A stretch of DNA of 64,000 nt from Novosphingobium taihuense (GCF_007830315.1 NZ_VLKJ01000007.1:124001-188000), one strand, 5' to 3'; shown: positions 18,487-28,526, counted from the first letter of the stretch. The notes: a model not told the origin generated them from the sequence alone. A program made the numbers and translations.

Positions 18487-20306
18487 TGCCCTTGAACCCG
18501 ATAGTCGAGCGCGTCACCCAACGCATCATCACGCGTTCGCGGATGACGCGCGCTGCGTATCTCGACCTGATCGAACGCTCGCGCAATCAGGGCTTGAACC
18601 GGCCGCAGCTTTCGTGCGGCAATCTCGCGCATGGTTTTGCGGCATCGGGTGAGGACAAGCCGCTGATCAAGGGCGGCAAGGCGATGAACATCGGCATCGT
18701 CACCGCTTACAACGACATGCTCTCGGCGCACCAGCCCTACGGCCGCTACCCTGAGCAGATCAAGATATTCGCCCGTGAGATGGGTGCTACAGCACAGGTC
18801 GCAGGCGGCGTTCCGGCAATGTGCGATGGCGTCACGCAGGGCCAGGATTCCATGGAACTGTCGCTGTTCAGCCGCGACAACATCGCCATGGCAACGGTCG
18901 TCGGCCTCAGCCATGCGATGTTCGAAGGCGCGCTGCTTCTGGGCATCTGCGACAAGATTGTGCCGGGCCTGCTTATCGGGTCCCTGCGCTTTGGCCACCT
19001 GCCGACGATCCTCGTACCCGCCGGGCCGATGCCGAGCGGCCTTCCGAACAAGGAAAAGGTGCGCATCCGCCAACTCTATGCCGAAGGCAAGGTCGGGCGT
19101 GACGAACTGCTGGAAAGCGAAAGCGCCAGCTATCATTCGCCCGGCACCTGCACATTCTATGGTACTGCGAACTCGAACCAGATGATGATGGAGATGATGG
19201 GCCTGCACATGCCGGGCTCCAGCTTCGTCCAGCCTGGCCTGAAGCTGCGTCAGGAACTGACCCGCGCCGCAGTCCATCGTGTTACCCAGATAGGATGGAA
19301 CGGTGACGACTACCGCCCGCTGGGCCTGTGCGTAGATGAAAAGGCGATCGTCAATGCCATCGCCGGGCTGCTGGCAACCGGCGGATCCACCAACCACGTA
19401 ATCCACTTGCCAGCCATTGCCCGAGCAGCCGGCATTCTGATCGACTGGGACGACATGGACGAATTGAGCCGCGCCGTGCCACTCATCGCCAGTGTCTATC
19501 CAAACGGCGCAGGCGATGTGAATGCTTTTGCAGCTGCGGGCGGCATGCCCTATGTAATTCGTGAACTGATCGGCGCAGGGCTGGCTCATGCGGATATCAT
19601 GACTGTCTACGGCAGGTCACTCGCAGAAGGAGCGCTTGAACCTGTGATGGACGGCGACATGCTGAAATGGACGCCGGCACCGCAGGCGTCGCTTGACGAA
19701 AGCCTGTTGCGCCCGGTTTCCGCACCCTTCCAGCGGGAGGGCGGGTTTCGCCTGCTCAAGGGCAATCTTGGCCGGGGTACGATCAAGGTTAGCGCGGTCG
19801 ATCCATCGCGCTGGACGATCGAGGCACCGTGCCGGGTTTTCAGCGATCAGAACGATGCTTTGGCCGCGTTCAAGGCTGGCGAGCTGGAACGCGACGTCAT
19901 AGTCGTCGTGCGGTTCCAAGGGCCGGCTGCAAATGGCATGCCCGAATTACACAAGCTGACGCCACCTCTGGGCGTGCTGCAGGATCGCGGTTTCAAGGTG
20001 GCGCTAGTGACCGATGGCCGAATGTCGGGCGCCTCGGGCAAGGTCCCTGCGGCAATCCACGTTTCGCCAGAAGCCAAGACGGGCGGACCACTCGCCAAGC
20101 TGCGCGATGGCGACATGGTCCGGGTCTGTGCCAATACGGGCGAACTGACTGCGCTCGTCCCCGCCGATGAGTGGAGCGCGCGCGAAGAGGCAATGGCACC
20201 GCCCGCGGGTCTTGGCGTAGGACGCGAATTGTTCGCGCTGCTGAGGTTGCATTCTGATGAGGCGGAGCGGGGTGGCTCGGCAATGCTTGCAGCTGCAGGG
20301 CTCTGA
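18486..20306 (+). CDS. edd: Phosphogluconate dehydratase
   Basis: A 606-residue member of the dihydroxy-acid dehydratase/Edd family that converts 6-phosphogluconate to KDPG, the defining Entner-Doudoroff step. Iron-sulfur ligands are expected at the cysteines of [15 protein letters not shown] and SPGTC. The start is ATG 18486 (GGAG 6 bases upstream) or the preceding ATG at 18483; both overlap the pgl stop. KDPG aldolase (eda) is not in the window. The neighbours zwf, pgl and glk make the assignment as Edd rather than IlvD firm. Confidence 0.95.
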   Translation: MPLNPIVERVTQRIITRSRMTRAAYLDLIERSRNQGLNRPQLSCGNLAHGFAASGEDKPLIKGGKAMNIGIVTAYNDMLSAHQPYGRYPEQIKIFAREMGATAQVAGGVPAMCDGVTQGQDSMELSLFSRDNIAMATVVGLSHAMFEGALLLGICDKIVPGLLIGSLRFGHLPTILVPAGPMPSGLPNKEKVRIRQLYAEGKVGRDELLESESASYHSPGTCTFYGTANSNQMMMEMMGLHMPGSSFVQPGLKLRQELTRAAVHRVTQIGWNGDDYRPLGLCVDEKAIVNAIAGLLATGGSTNHVIHLPAIARAAGILIDWDDMDELSRAVPLIASVYPNGAGDVNAFAAAGGMPYVIRELIGAGLAHADIMTVYGRSLAEGALEPVMDGDMLKWTPAPQASLDESLLRPVSAPFQREGGFRLLKGNLGRGTIKVSAVDPSRWTIEAPCRVFSDQNDALAAFKAGELERDVIVVVRFQGPAANGMPELHKLTPPLGVLQDRGFKVALVTDGRMSGASGKVPAAIHVSPEAKTGGPLAKLRDGDMVRVCANTGELTALVPADEWSAREEAMAPPAGLGVGRELFALLRLHSDEAERGGSAMLAAAGL

Positions 20307-20337
20307 CAAGCGCGAAATTATACCGAGGGGGAAGAGG

Positions 20338-21306
20338 ATGCAGGTAGTTGCCGTCGATATTGGCGGGACCCATGCGCGTTTCGCGATTGCTGAAGTTGCT
20401 GGTGGGCGGGTGCTGACTCTTGGCGAGGCGGTAACGCTAAAAACCGCAGAACACGGTTCCTTCCAGCTTGCGTGGGAGGACTTCGGTCGTTCGATCGGTA
20501 AGCCCTTGCCAACTGCTGCAGCTATTGCGGTTGCAGGTCCGGTCGGTGGCGAGATCATCAAGTTCACCAACAATCCGTGGATCATCCGTCCTGCGCTGAT
20601 CCCCGAGAAGCTTGGAGCCGACCGTTATGTCGTCGTCAACGATTTCGCCGCCGTGGCACACGCCGTGGCGCAGGCTGACGGCAGCCACTTTCTGCACCTT
20701 TCGGGGCCAGAGACCGACCTGCCCGAGACTGGGGTAATCAGCGTTGTCGGTCCTGGCACCGGGCTTGGTGTGGCGCAGCTTTGGCGTGATGGTGCAAGCT
20801 ATCGGGTTCAGCCGACCGAAGGCGGACATATCGACTTCGCTCCGCTCGACACAATCGAAGACGCGATTCTTGCAAGGTTGCGCAAGAGACATCGTCGTGT
20901 CTCGGTAGAGCGGGTTGTGGCAGGTCCCGGAATCGTCGACATCTACGAAGCTCTCGCCTTGCTTGAGGGGCGTCCCTTTACGCCGCGTACCGATCGGGAA
21001 TTGTGGGAACTGGGCACCTCGGGCGAGGACAGCCTTGCCGCTGCCGCTGTCGATCGCTTCTGCTTGTCGCTCGGAAGCGTGGCGGGTGATCTAGCATTGG
21101 CGCATGGTTCAACCGGGGTGGTCATGGCGGGCGGGTTGGGTCTGCGGATCAAGGATACGTTGGTTCGTTCCGGCTTTGCGGATCGCTTTCGCGCGAAAGG
21201 CCGCTTTGAAGGCCTGATGGCCGCGGTCCCGGTCAAGCTGATCACACATCCTCAGCCCGGACTGTTCGGCGCAGCGGCAGCGTATGCCCAAGCACATTCG
21301 GACTGA
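20338..21306 (+). CDS. glk: Glucokinase
   Basis: A 322-residue glucokinase of the bacterial Glk family (not ROK), producing glucose-6-phosphate from free glucose and ATP. Phosphate-binding DIGGTHARF opens the protein and GPGTGLGVA lies near residue 140; AGGLG closes the second domain. The start at 20338 follows an excellent AGGGGGAAGAGG ribosome site, 31 bases after edd. It uses the glucose liberated by the GH97 and GH13 enzymes at the start of the window and hands it to zwf, which explains the shared operator-like element. Confidence 0.95.
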   Translation: MQVVAVDIGGTHARFAIAEVAGGRVLTLGEAVTLKTAEHGSFQLAWEDFGRSIGKPLPTAAAIAVAGPVGGEIIKFTNNPWIIRPALIPEKLGADRYVVVNDFAAVAHAVAQADGSHFLHLSGPETDLPETGVISVVGPGTGLGVAQLWRDGASYRVQPTEGGHIDFAPLDTIEDAILARLRKRHRRVSVERVVAGPGIVDIYEALALLEGRPFTPRTDRELWELGTSGEDSLAAAAVDRFCLSLGSVAGDLALAHGSTGVVMAGGLGLRIKDTLVRSGFADRFRAKGRFEGLMAAVPVKLITHPQPGLFGAAAAYAQAHSD

Positions 21307-21471
21307 TCATTATGCGGATACGCTGTTCGGCAAAGGCGGCCTAACTCCTGATTGTGGTAAGCGAGACGCAACCCTTTAACCGAGCAATTAATTTGGTGGA
21401 TTTGTTCTGCCGAATCAGTATTGCTCCGGCCTAAAGCTGGATTCGCGGATGCCGAAGGAGAAGGTGCCCAC

Positions 21472-22254
21472 ATGGATTATGAAACCATTCGCGTCGAACG
21501 TATCGGCGATGTCCTTAAGATCGTGCTCAACCGGCCAGAAAGGCTTAATGCCTGTCCGCCGAATATGGCAAACGAGATCGGAGAGGCGTTGAATGATCTT
21601 GATGGCGCGCGGGCAGTCCTGATTACCGGGGAAGGCCGGGCTTTCTGTTCGGGCGCTGATCTCGCAGCACGCGGAGACCGTTCGATTTCCGGAGGACGCG
21701 CGGCGTATTCATCGTTGATGACAGCTTACAATCCACTCATGCTGAGTCTGTCGCGACTCGCGGTGCCTGTGGTGACAGCCGTGAACGGGCCCGCCGCCGG
21801 TATCGGCTGCTCTATTGCGCTTGCTGGAGACTTCGTCGTTGCCGGGCGTAGCGCGTACTTTTTACAAGCGTTCGTCAATATCGGGCTGGTGCCCGACGGC
21901 GGTTCTTCTTGGATGCTGGCACGCCTCGTCGGCAAGGCCCGGGCTACCGAGATGATGATGCTGGGCGAGAAGATTGGTGCGGAGAAGGCCGAAAGCTGGG
22001 GAATGATCTACAAGGTCGTCGATGACTCGGCGCTGCAGGATGAAGCTCTGGCGTTGGCCACGCGCCTCGCAGCAGGTCCATCGGTCTCGCTCGGTACGAT
22101 GCGCCAAAATATTGCCCGCGCTTTGGAGGTCGATCTTGCAACCGCATTGCAGATTGAGGCGGAAGGTCAATGGAAGGCTGGCGACAGTGAAGATGCGGCG
22201 GAAGGTGGGCTCGCGTTCCTCGAAAAGCGCAAGCCTGTTTTCAAAGGTAGGTAA
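21472..22254 (+). CDS. Enoyl-CoA hydratase/isomerase, PaaG-like
   Basis: A 260-residue crotonase-fold protein acting on acyl-CoA. The oxyanion-hole segments GRAFCSGADL and NGPAAGIGCS are present. The stretch GLVPDGGSSWMLARLVG, with its aspartate, is typical of PaaG-type ring-epoxide isomerases and related hydratases rather than FadB. AAGGAG precedes the ATG by 11 bases. It stands alone between glk and DUF488 with no other aromatic or fatty-acid degradation gene near, so the physiological substrate is unclear. Confidence 0.85.
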   Translation: MDYETIRVERIGDVLKIVLNRPERLNACPPNMANEIGEALNDLDGARAVLITGEGRAFCSGADLAARGDRSISGGRAAYSSLMTAYNPLMLSLSRLAVPVVTAVNGPAAGIGCSIALAGDFVVAGRSAYFLQAFVNIGLVPDGGSSWMLARLVGKARATEMMMLGEKIGAEKAESWGMIYKVVDDSALQDEALALATRLAAGPSVSLGTMRQNIARALEVDLATALQIEAEGQWKAGDSEDAAEGGLAFLEKRKPVFKGR

Positions 22255-22266
22255 GCTCTTGTATTA

Positions 22267-22737
22267 ATGGGCAGTGATCCCACCTCTGGTGTGATGACCG
22301 CCTCTACCATCTGGACCATCGGCTATGAACAGGCGACTGTCGCTTCGGTCATGAATGCCTTGCGCGACGCGGGGGTAGAAGTTCTGGCCGATGTCAGGGC
22401 ATTGCCCCTGTCGCGCCGTCCCGGTTTCTCTAAGACTACCTTGGCCGCAAATGCGCGCGAGGCGGGAATAGAGTATGTGCATTTCAAGGCGCTTGGGACG
22501 CCAACTGAAGGCCGGGCGGCAGCCCGGCGCAATGATCAATCTAAGCTTGAGCGCATCTACGAGGGTCAACTAGAATTGCCCGAGGCAATTGTCGCAGGAG
22601 CGATGCTGGCAGATTTGGCTGGTGAGAAGCGGGTGGCTCTGCTGTGTTACGAGCGGCAAGCGCACGGTTGCCATCGGACGCTGCTACGCCGGGCGATGCT
22701 TCCGGACTTTTCAGTTGTGGACCTCTTACCGGCTTAG
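22267..22737 (+). CDS. DUF488 family protein
   Basis: A 156-residue protein of the DUF488 family, recognised by TIGYEQ at the start, the middle motif LADVRALPLSRRPGFSK, and the C-terminal CYERQAHGCHR with the paired cysteines conserved in the family. Biochemical function is unknown. It starts 12 bases after the crotonase gene (an alternative start is ATG 22294) and its last 4 bases overlap the convergent aroB gene. Confidence 0.8.
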   Translation: MGSDPTSGVMTASTIWTIGYEQATVASVMNALRDAGVEVLADVRALPLSRRPGFSKTTLAANAREAGIEYVHFKALGTPTEGRAAARRNDQSKLERIYEGQLELPEAIVAGAMLADLAGEKRVALLCYERQAHGCHRTLLRRAMLPDFSVVDLLPA

Positions 22738-23840
22738 CGGCTGAGTTCTTCGTCGAGAAAAGCTGCGACGTCAGCGAGGTCGACATTCTTGGCCAGAAAT
22801 GTCTGGCCGATCCCGCGCATCAGCAGGAAGGGCAGGGTGCCTGCGTCCATCTTCTTGTCATGAAGCATGTGATCGGCAAGCCGGCGACCGTTGCAATCCA
22901 GGCCTAGGTCAATCAGCTTTGAAGGCAGGCCGACGGCTGCGAGGTGAGCGACGACGCGCTGCGCATCCTGGCTCGTCATCAAGCCCTGACGCGCCGAAAA
23001 GCGCGCAGCCAGTGCCATGCCCAGCGCGACGCCTTCGCCGTGCAGTAGCCGGTCAGAAAAACCGGTCTCAGCCTCGAGCGCGTGGCCGAAAGTGTGGCCG
23101 AGATTGAGTAGCGCTCGGATTCCGGCGGTCTCTTTCTCGTCGGCGGCGACGATCCGTGCCTTCGCCGCAACGCTGCTGGCAATAGCAAGTTCGCGTGCTT
23201 CGCTGTCACCCGCAAGAAGTCTGGCTCCATTCGCTTCGCACCATTCGAAGAACGGAGCATTGTCTATCAGCCCATACTTCACGACTTCGGCATACCCGGC
23301 ACGAGTGTCGCGCGGGGGAAGCGTGTCGAGGGCGAGCGGGTCGGCAAGCACCAGCGAGGGTTGGTGGAATGCGCCAACGAGGTTCTTGCCCGCTGGCGTG
23401 TTGATGGCGGTCTTGCCACCGACGCTGGAATCGACTTGGGCAAGCAGCGTGGTCGGGATCTGGATGAAGCCGCAGCCGCGCTTTACCATCGAAGCAGCAA
23501 AGCCGGTGAGATCGCCGATCACTCCGCCGCCCAAGGCCACGACGTTATCCTTTCGCTCGATCTCTCGCGCAAGCATCCAATCAACCACGCTGGCGAGGTG
23601 CTCCCAGCTCTTGGTCCCCTCGCCGGCGGGAAGTACGAGCCATTCGGTGCGGAGACCGACCTTGGCGAACGAGGCGGTAACGGCATCCCGCCAACTGGCA
23701 GCCACGTTTTCGTCAGTGACGATAGCGACGTGATCCTTGCGGATGAAGGGACGACAATTCTCACCCGCGCGGCTGATAAGCCCGGCTTCGATCCGCACTT
23801 CATAAGGGGCGTCAGCGATGGAGACGGGGATTACAGCCAT
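22734..23840 (-). CDS. aroB: 3-dehydroquinate synthase
   Basis: A 368-residue NAD- and metal-dependent enzyme making 3-dehydroquinate from DAHP, the second shikimate-pathway step. The nucleotide-binding GGGVIGDLTGFAAS, the segment QIPTTLLAQVDSSVGGKTA, the motif EVVKYG and the metal-binding NLGHTFGHALE are all visible. It is encoded downstream of aroK with a 10-base overlap, the usual alphaproteobacterial aroK-aroB pair. The 3' end overlaps DUF488 by 4 bases. Confidence 0.97.
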   Translation of the reverse strand: MAVIPVSIADAPYEVRIEAGLISRAGENCRPFIRKDHVAIVTDENVAASWRDAVTASFAKVGLRTEWLVLPAGEGTKSWEHLASVVDWMLAREIERKDNVVALGGGVIGDLTGFAASMVKRGCGFIQIPTTLLAQVDSSVGGKTAINTPAGKNLVGAFHQPSLVLADPLALDTLPPRDTRAGYAEVVKYGLIDNAPFFEWCEANGARLLAGDSEARELAIASSVAAKARIVAADEKETAGIRALLNLGHTFGHALEAETGFSDRLLHGEGVALGMALAARFSARQGLMTSQDAQRVVAHLAAVGLPSKLIDLGLDCNGRRLADHMLHDKKMDAGTLPFLLMRGIGQTFLAKNVDLADVAAFLDEELSR

Positions 23841-24412
23841 TTGTCGATTGCCTTGAGAATTTTGTCCGCCGTCACATGGTGAGGCTGTGCCCCGCTGGTG
23901 ATGTGGATGGGGGCCTGCGAGTAGAACGGTTCGCGTTCGGACTTGAGGCGGGATAAAATGTCGCGCGGGTTACCGGTCTTGAGCAGCGGACGATTATCCT
24001 TGCGTCCTACCCGCTCGACCAATGTATCGACGTCACTGTCGAGCCATATGGCAATGCCCTTTTCCAGGATCAGTGCGCGGGTGGCGGGATCGCAGAAAGC
24101 ACCACCTCCAGTGGACAGGACCTTGCGATCTGTGTGCTTGCCCGTGCCCATGAGCCTGACGATAACCCGGCGCTCACCATCGCGGAAATAAGGCTCGCCA
24201 TAAGTCGAGAAGATCTCCGGAATCGGCATGTGCGCCGCGCGTTCGATCTCTTCGTCAGCGTCAAGAAAAGGCAGGTGGAGCATGGCTGCGAGCTTGCGTC
24301 CCACCGTCGTTTTGCCAACACCCATCATGCCGACGAGCACCAGTGGACGCTCTATCCGCCGCGCGATACGGCTGATTTCGGACGAGCTGAGCGGGTGCGC
24401 GTCATGTTCCAT
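23831..24412 (-). CDS. aroK: Shikimate kinase
   Basis: A 193-residue P-loop kinase phosphorylating shikimate at the 3-hydroxyl. Walker A is GMMGVGKTT (residues 28-36). The shikimate-binding DADEEIE and the STGGGAF loop follow, and the lid contains NRPLLK. The start at 24412 gives a normal length; an upstream ATG at 24463 would add 17 Ser/Ala-rich residues without similarity. It is divergent from the small ORF at 24485 and the first gene of the aroK-aroB pair. Confidence 0.95.
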   Translation of the reverse strand: MEHDAHPLSSSEISRIARRIERPLVLVGMMGVGKTTVGRKLAAMLHLPFLDADEEIERAAHMPIPEIFSTYGEPYFRDGERRVIVRLMGTGKHTDRKVLSTGGGAFCDPATRALILEKGIAIWLDSDVDTLVERVGRKDNRPLLKTGNPRDILSRLKSEREPFYSQAPIHITSGAQPHHVTADKILKAIDKWL

Positions 24413-24484
24413 TGCCGCGCCGCCTATACTTGCGCTAGTGCCCGTTGCAAGTATCGCCTGCATAGTCGCTAACCGGGTGTCTGA

Positions 24485-24631
24485 ATGAAGAAGATCGTCG
24501 TGGCTGCGGGAATCGTGGTGGCCGCAGTTCTGGCAGTGGCATGGATCAAGGGTGGAACGCAGCCGATGCAGTGGATCGAACAGCCGGTAACCAGTCCGCA
24601 AGGTCCGGTCTTGGGCGGAGACGTGCAGTGA
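24485..24631 (+). CDS. Small membrane or secreted protein (48 aa), unknown function
   Basis: The frame encodes MKKIVVAAGIVVAAVLAVAW followed by 28 polar residues ending in DVQ. Two lysines and a 17-residue hydrophobic stretch make an uncleaved membrane anchor or a signal peptide with a very short mature part. Its TGA overlaps the GTG start of the large downstream gene (GTGA), so the two are coupled. It is divergent from aroK. No family is recognised. Confidence 0.6.
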   Translation: MKKIVVAAGIVVAAVLAVAWIKGGTQPMQWIEQPVTSPQGPVLGGDVQ

Positions 24632-26529
24632 AGGGTGCGATGAAGAGCCGCGCACTGCTGGTTGCCGGGATAGGCGCACTGGCCTCCCTGTCGGGTTCGC
24701 TTCTGGCCCAGGAATCGCTGTTGCCGCCTGGTTTCGACAATCCTCCGACCCAACCGCGACCTTCGCAGTCTCGGCAAGCAGCGCCAGCACCAACCCGAAC
24801 TTCGGTCCCTGCTGCGTCGGCCCGTCCAACTGCTGCGCAATCTTCTGTTCCCAGCGCGACTGCATCGCCGGTCGTCCAGCCACTTCCGGTGGCTGATAGC
24901 GCTCCTGTTCCCAGTGGTGGGATCAGCGATCAGGCTTTGCTTGATTCACTGGATCCCGCGTTGCTGGCAAAATTGATCGATTCTGCGCGGCCCAAATCGG
25001 ACATTCCACCGGCAGGCCAGCGTAGCCTCGATGTGGTGGGCGTTATCGATCAGCGCGACGGGGGCTTTCCTGCCGTGTCGACGCACTACCTTAATGGGCA
25101 ATTCGTCGAAGGCATCGTTACGAAGATGCGCGGTCGGTTTGTGTCACGCTGGGGTCATATCCTTGCCCGTCGCGCGCTTGCCAGCCGCCTAGCTACGCCG
25201 GTTGGCATGAACGGGGCGGATTGGGCTGCGATGCGCGCGCAACTGCTGTTGCGAATGGGGGAGGCGGATGCGGCGCGCGCAATGGTCCAGTCGGTGGATA
25301 GCGGCAACTTCACCCGCAGCCTTGAAGACGCCGCGATGGCCAGCTTCGTGGCATCTGCCGATCCAGTTGGACTGTGCCCGATCACGGCGCTGACTGCAGC
25401 CGGTCGTGCCGGTTGGGACTGGGACCTTGCTCGTGCAATCTGTTCGTCGTTCAGCGACGAAGGCTCCACCTCAATGGCCCAGCTCGACAAGGCTTTGCGT
25501 CGGGGTAACGGAGCGAAGATCGACATCCTGCTCGCGCAGAAGTTTGCCGGAGCCGCGACGAACGCCCGACGAGCGGTGAAGATCGAATGGGAAGATGTGG
25601 ATGCGCTGACGCCGTGGAGCATCGGCATGTCGTTTGCGACCGGATTGGAGCCGCCTGAGAATCTTCGTGGCAAGGCTGGTGCCTCGTACGCATTGCTAGC
25701 AGCGCGCGCGCCTATGCTGCCACTTGCTTCGCGCGCTGCTTCGGCCGACGTAGCAGGAGCGCGCGGCGTATTGTCGAGCATGGCGATGATCGATCTCTAC
25801 AGCCAGCTTTACACGCAGCGCGATGGAGACGGTGGTGATAATGCAGCAGATGAATGGACCCGACGGGCCGAAACGCTACGTTCAGCCTACGTCGCCGCCG
25901 CTGAAGATGACAGGCTCGAGGCAATCAGGGCCCTGTGGGGCGAAGGAAGCGACCCGGACAAGGCCTATGCGGGCCTCGTTCTGACCTCGCATGCTGCAGC
26001 CCGGATACTACCGAGTGAGGCCCTTTCTGACAGCGCAGCCCCGCTGATCTCCTCGATGCTCACGGCAGGGCTGGATCGCAATGCGCTGAAATGGGCCCCA
26101 TTCTGTCCTGTGGGTAGCGAAGCTTGGGGCCTCATGGTTTTGGCTAATCCGGGCAGGGCCACCCGGGTCGGCAGCGAGGGCCTGAATGCCTTTGCCGACA
26201 ATGACGATTCGGATGAATCGATTCGCTCACGCTTCCTGCTTGCAGGAATGATGGGTCTGGAACGCGTTGATCCCGCCGCGGGGCGTGATTTCGCTGGCAA
26301 GCTGGATGTGGACTTCAACCGGCAAACCCGCTGGACCCGTGCGATCGATTCTGCCGCAGCGTCGCACAATCAGGGCCTCGTTGCTTTGCTGGCAGCATTC
26401 GGGATGCAGGGGGATCGTTGGGATCGGATGACACCGCTTCATCTTTACCACATCGTTTCCGCATTGCATCGCGTCGGGCTCGACGCGGAAGCGCGGATGA
26501 TTGCGGCAGAAGCCGTAGCTCGCGTCTGA
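24628..26529 (+). CDS. Large secreted protein of unknown function
   Basis: A 633-residue protein beginning with GTG (GGAG 7 bases upstream) and a signal peptide ending LLAQ near residue 28. Residues 30-100 are Pro/Gln/Ala-rich and probably disordered. The rest is Ala/Leu-rich helical sequence, suggesting a repeat solenoid, with no catalytic motif that I recognise. It is coupled to the 48-residue membrane ORF and followed by xerD after one base. The position between aroK and xerD suggests a conserved sphingomonad envelope protein, perhaps a periplasmic scaffold; that is inference. Confidence 0.7.
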   Translation: MKGAMKSRALLVAGIGALASLSGSLLAQESLLPPGFDNPPTQPRPSQSRQAAPAPTRTSVPAASARPTAAQSSVPSATASPVVQPLPVADSAPVPSGGISDQALLDSLDPALLAKLIDSARPKSDIPPAGQRSLDVVGVIDQRDGGFPAVSTHYLNGQFVEGIVTKMRGRFVSRWGHILARRALASRLATPVGMNGADWAAMRAQLLLRMGEADAARAMVQSVDSGNFTRSLEDAAMASFVASADPVGLCPITALTAAGRAGWDWDLARAICSSFSDEGSTSMAQLDKALRRGNGAKIDILLAQKFAGAATNARRAVKIEWEDVDALTPWSIGMSFATGLEPPENLRGKAGASYALLAARAPMLPLASRAASADVAGARGVLSSMAMIDLYSQLYTQRDGDGGDNAADEWTRRAETLRSAYVAAAEDDRLEAIRALWGEGSDPDKAYAGLVLTSHAAARILPSEALSDSAAPLISSMLTAGLDRNALKWAPFCPVGSEAWGLMVLANPGRATRVGSEGLNAFADNDDSDESIRSRFLLAGMMGLERVDPAAGRDFAGKLDVDFNRQTRWTRAIDSAAASHNQGLVALLAAFGMQGDRWDRMTPLHLYHIVSALHRVGLDAEARMIAAEAVARV

Positions 26530-26530
26530 T

Positions 26531-27415
26531 GTGGTGAAGTCCAAGCCGGAACCGGCGGTCGAGAGCTTCTTGGCGATGCTTGCTGCTCAACGTGGAGCCG
26601 CTGCCAACACGCTAGCTGCATACCGCCGTGATCTTGCTGGAGCTGCAGAACAAATCGGTGCTTTGGCGGCAGCCTCTCGCGAAGATATCGGCCGATTGTC
26701 CGCAGCTTGGGCCGAGCTTGCGCCATCGTCACTGGCGCGCAAAGCGTCAGCTTTGCGGCAGTTCTACGGATTTCTTGTCGACGAAGGCCTACGCAGTGAT
26801 GATCCTTCGCCAGCCTTGCCGAGGCCGAGGGCTCGTCGGCCACTTCCAAGGCTGCTCGGGCACGAGGAGATAGCCGCACTTTTCTTCACTGCGGAGGAAG
26901 ACGCAAGGTCGGGCACGCCGGAAGGCCTACGCATGCTTGCACTTCTCGAGCTGCTCTACGGCTCGGGTCTGCGGGCCACCGAACTGGTGTCGCTGCCCCT
27001 GAACGCGGTACCTCGTGATGCTCCGTTCCTCACCATCTCCGGCAAGGGCGGTACTCAGCGCATGGTGCCCGTCTCCGCCTGGGCAACGCGTGCTCTGACC
27101 GACTGGCTCGGGGCAAGAGAGAGGGGCGGTCGCTTTGTCTTTCCCTCGCCCCGTGGTGGACATCTTTCGAGAGTGCGACTGTTCCAGCTCCTGCGTGATC
27201 TGGCGCTTCGTGCCGGGCTCGATCCAGAAAAGGTTAGTCCCCACGTGCTGAGGCACGCCTTTGCGACGCACCTGCTCGAAGGCGGCGCCGATCTGCGAGT
27301 ACTGCAAACTCTGCTAGGGCACGCGGACATTGCCACGACCCAGATCTATACGCACGTCGATGCAGCGCGCCTCGTGACGCTGGTCAACCAGCGTCATCCG
27401 CTTGCCCGGAGTTGA
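26531..27415 (+). CDS. xerD: Site-specific tyrosine recombinase
   Basis: A 294-residue tyrosine recombinase that resolves chromosome dimers at dif with XerC. The N-terminal SAM-like domain (1-95) precedes the catalytic domain with Arg148 (GSGLRATEL), Lys172, His238 and Arg241 (HVLRHAFATH), His264 (LLGHADI) and nucleophile Tyr273. The start is one of two adjacent GTG codons one base after the previous gene. Its place beside accA and aroK is the common alphaproteobacterial context for XerD; XerC is the alternative. Confidence 0.92.
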   Translation: MVKSKPEPAVESFLAMLAAQRGAAANTLAAYRRDLAGAAEQIGALAAASREDIGRLSAAWAELAPSSLARKASALRQFYGFLVDEGLRSDDPSPALPRPRARRPLPRLLGHEEIAALFFTAEEDARSGTPEGLRMLALLELLYGSGLRATELVSLPLNAVPRDAPFLTISGKGGTQRMVPVSAWATRALTDWLGARERGGRFVFPSPRGGHLSRVRLFQLLRDLALRAGLDPEKVSPHVLRHAFATHLLEGGADLRVLQTLLGHADIATTQIYTHVDAARLVTLVNQRHPLARS

Positions 27416-27447
27416 CCGCAACGGTTCTCGCGCCTAGCGGAAAACCC

Positions 27448-28392
27448 ATGATCTCCTATCTTGAGTTCGAAAAGCCGGTCGCCGCGCTGGAAGCCCGCAT
27501 CGCCGAACTGCGCGAGACCGCGCAAGGTGGCGACATCGATATTTCGTCCGAAATACGTCGGCTGGAAAACAAGTCGGCTGAGCTGCTTGCCAGCACGTAT
27601 CGGGCACTGACGCCGTGGCAGAAGACGCAAGTTGCCCGCCATCCCGCACGTCCGCACTTCAAGGATTACGTGGAGAAGATCTTCACGGATTTCATGCCCT
27701 TGGGCGGCGATCGTCTTTATGGCGAGGATCAGGCCATTGTTGGGGGCTTCGCCAAGCTCGACGGCAGGCGTGTCATGCTAATCGGCCATGAGAAGGGCAA
27801 CGACACCCAGAGCCGCATCCGCCACAACTTCGGCATGGGCAAGCCTGAGGGATATCGCAAGGCGATCCGTCTTATGGAGATGGCCAGCCGATTCGGGCTT
27901 CCGGTCGTGACACTTGTAGATACCTCAGGCGCATTTCCGGGCGTCGAGGCCGAAGAGCGCGGGCAGGCTGAAGCTATCGCGCGTTCGACAGAAGCGTGTC
28001 TCGCGTTAGGCGTGCCCATGGTCGCAAGCATTGTTGGCGAAGGCGGTTCGGGAGGCGCGGTTGCGCTAGCCAGCGCCGAGCGCGTTCTCATGTTCGAGCA
28101 TGCCGTCTACTCGGTGATTTCGCCCGAAGGTTGCGCTTCAATCCTTTGGCGCACTTCTGAGAAAGCCGCTGACGCTGCCGAGGCCATGAAAGTAACCGCG
28201 CAGGACTTGCTTGGCCTTGGCGTGATCGACCGCATCGTGCGAGAACCTGTCGGCGGTGCCCATCGTGACCCCGCTGCCGCTTGTGCAGCGTTGGGCAAGG
28301 CAATCACCGAAGAACTCGACGCACTTGCCGGGAAGCCTGCGGACGATCTCCGAAATCTCCGGGCAGAACGTTTTCTGCGTATCGGAGCCTAA
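27448..28392 (+). CDS. accA: Acetyl-CoA carboxylase carboxyltransferase subunit alpha
   Basis: A 314-residue subunit transferring the carboxyl group from biotin to acetyl-CoA, in complex with AccD, for fatty-acid synthesis. The start MISYLEFEKPVAALEARI is characteristic. The core GHEKGNDTQSRIRHNFGM and the oxyanion-hole segment VGEGGSGGAVAL are present. A 12-residue upstream extension is open but not conserved in type. It follows xerD after 32 bases. Confidence 0.97.
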   Translation: MISYLEFEKPVAALEARIAELRETAQGGDIDISSEIRRLENKSAELLASTYRALTPWQKTQVARHPARPHFKDYVEKIFTDFMPLGGDRLYGEDQAIVGGFAKLDGRRVMLIGHEKGNDTQSRIRHNFGMGKPEGYRKAIRLMEMASRFGLPVVTLVDTSGAFPGVEAEERGQAEAIARSTEACLALGVPMVASIVGEGGSGGAVALASAERVLMFEHAVYSVISPEGCASILWRTSEKAADAAEAMKVTAQDLLGLGVIDRIVREPVGGAHRDPAAACAALGKAITEELDALAGKPADDLRNLRAERFLRIGA

Positions 28393-28416
28393 GAACTGCG
28401 CACCGTCTGGTGCTCG

Positions 28417-28442
28417 GGAACCGGATTTGCGACAAGACAGTT
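28417..28442 (+). promoter_or_regulatory. Possible EcfG-type stress promoter before M48 lipoprotein
   Basis: GGAAC at 28417-28421 is followed after 17 bases by AGTT, close to the alphaproteobacterial EcfG consensus (GGAAC, 16-17 bases, CGTT). It lies about 85 bases before the peptidase start. One mismatch in the -10 element makes this tentative. Confidence 0.3.
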
Positions 28443-28526
28443 TGACTGGTCGAATATCTGATCAGTCCTTCTTTTGTGTGCGATCGGCAAGATCGCAACG
28501 ATGATCGCAGTTACGGGGAGACTCCG

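Noticed and set aside
26531..27415. Mobile-element integrase
   Set aside because: The tyrosine recombinase sits between housekeeping genes in the usual xerD context, with no attachment-site repeats or phage genes.
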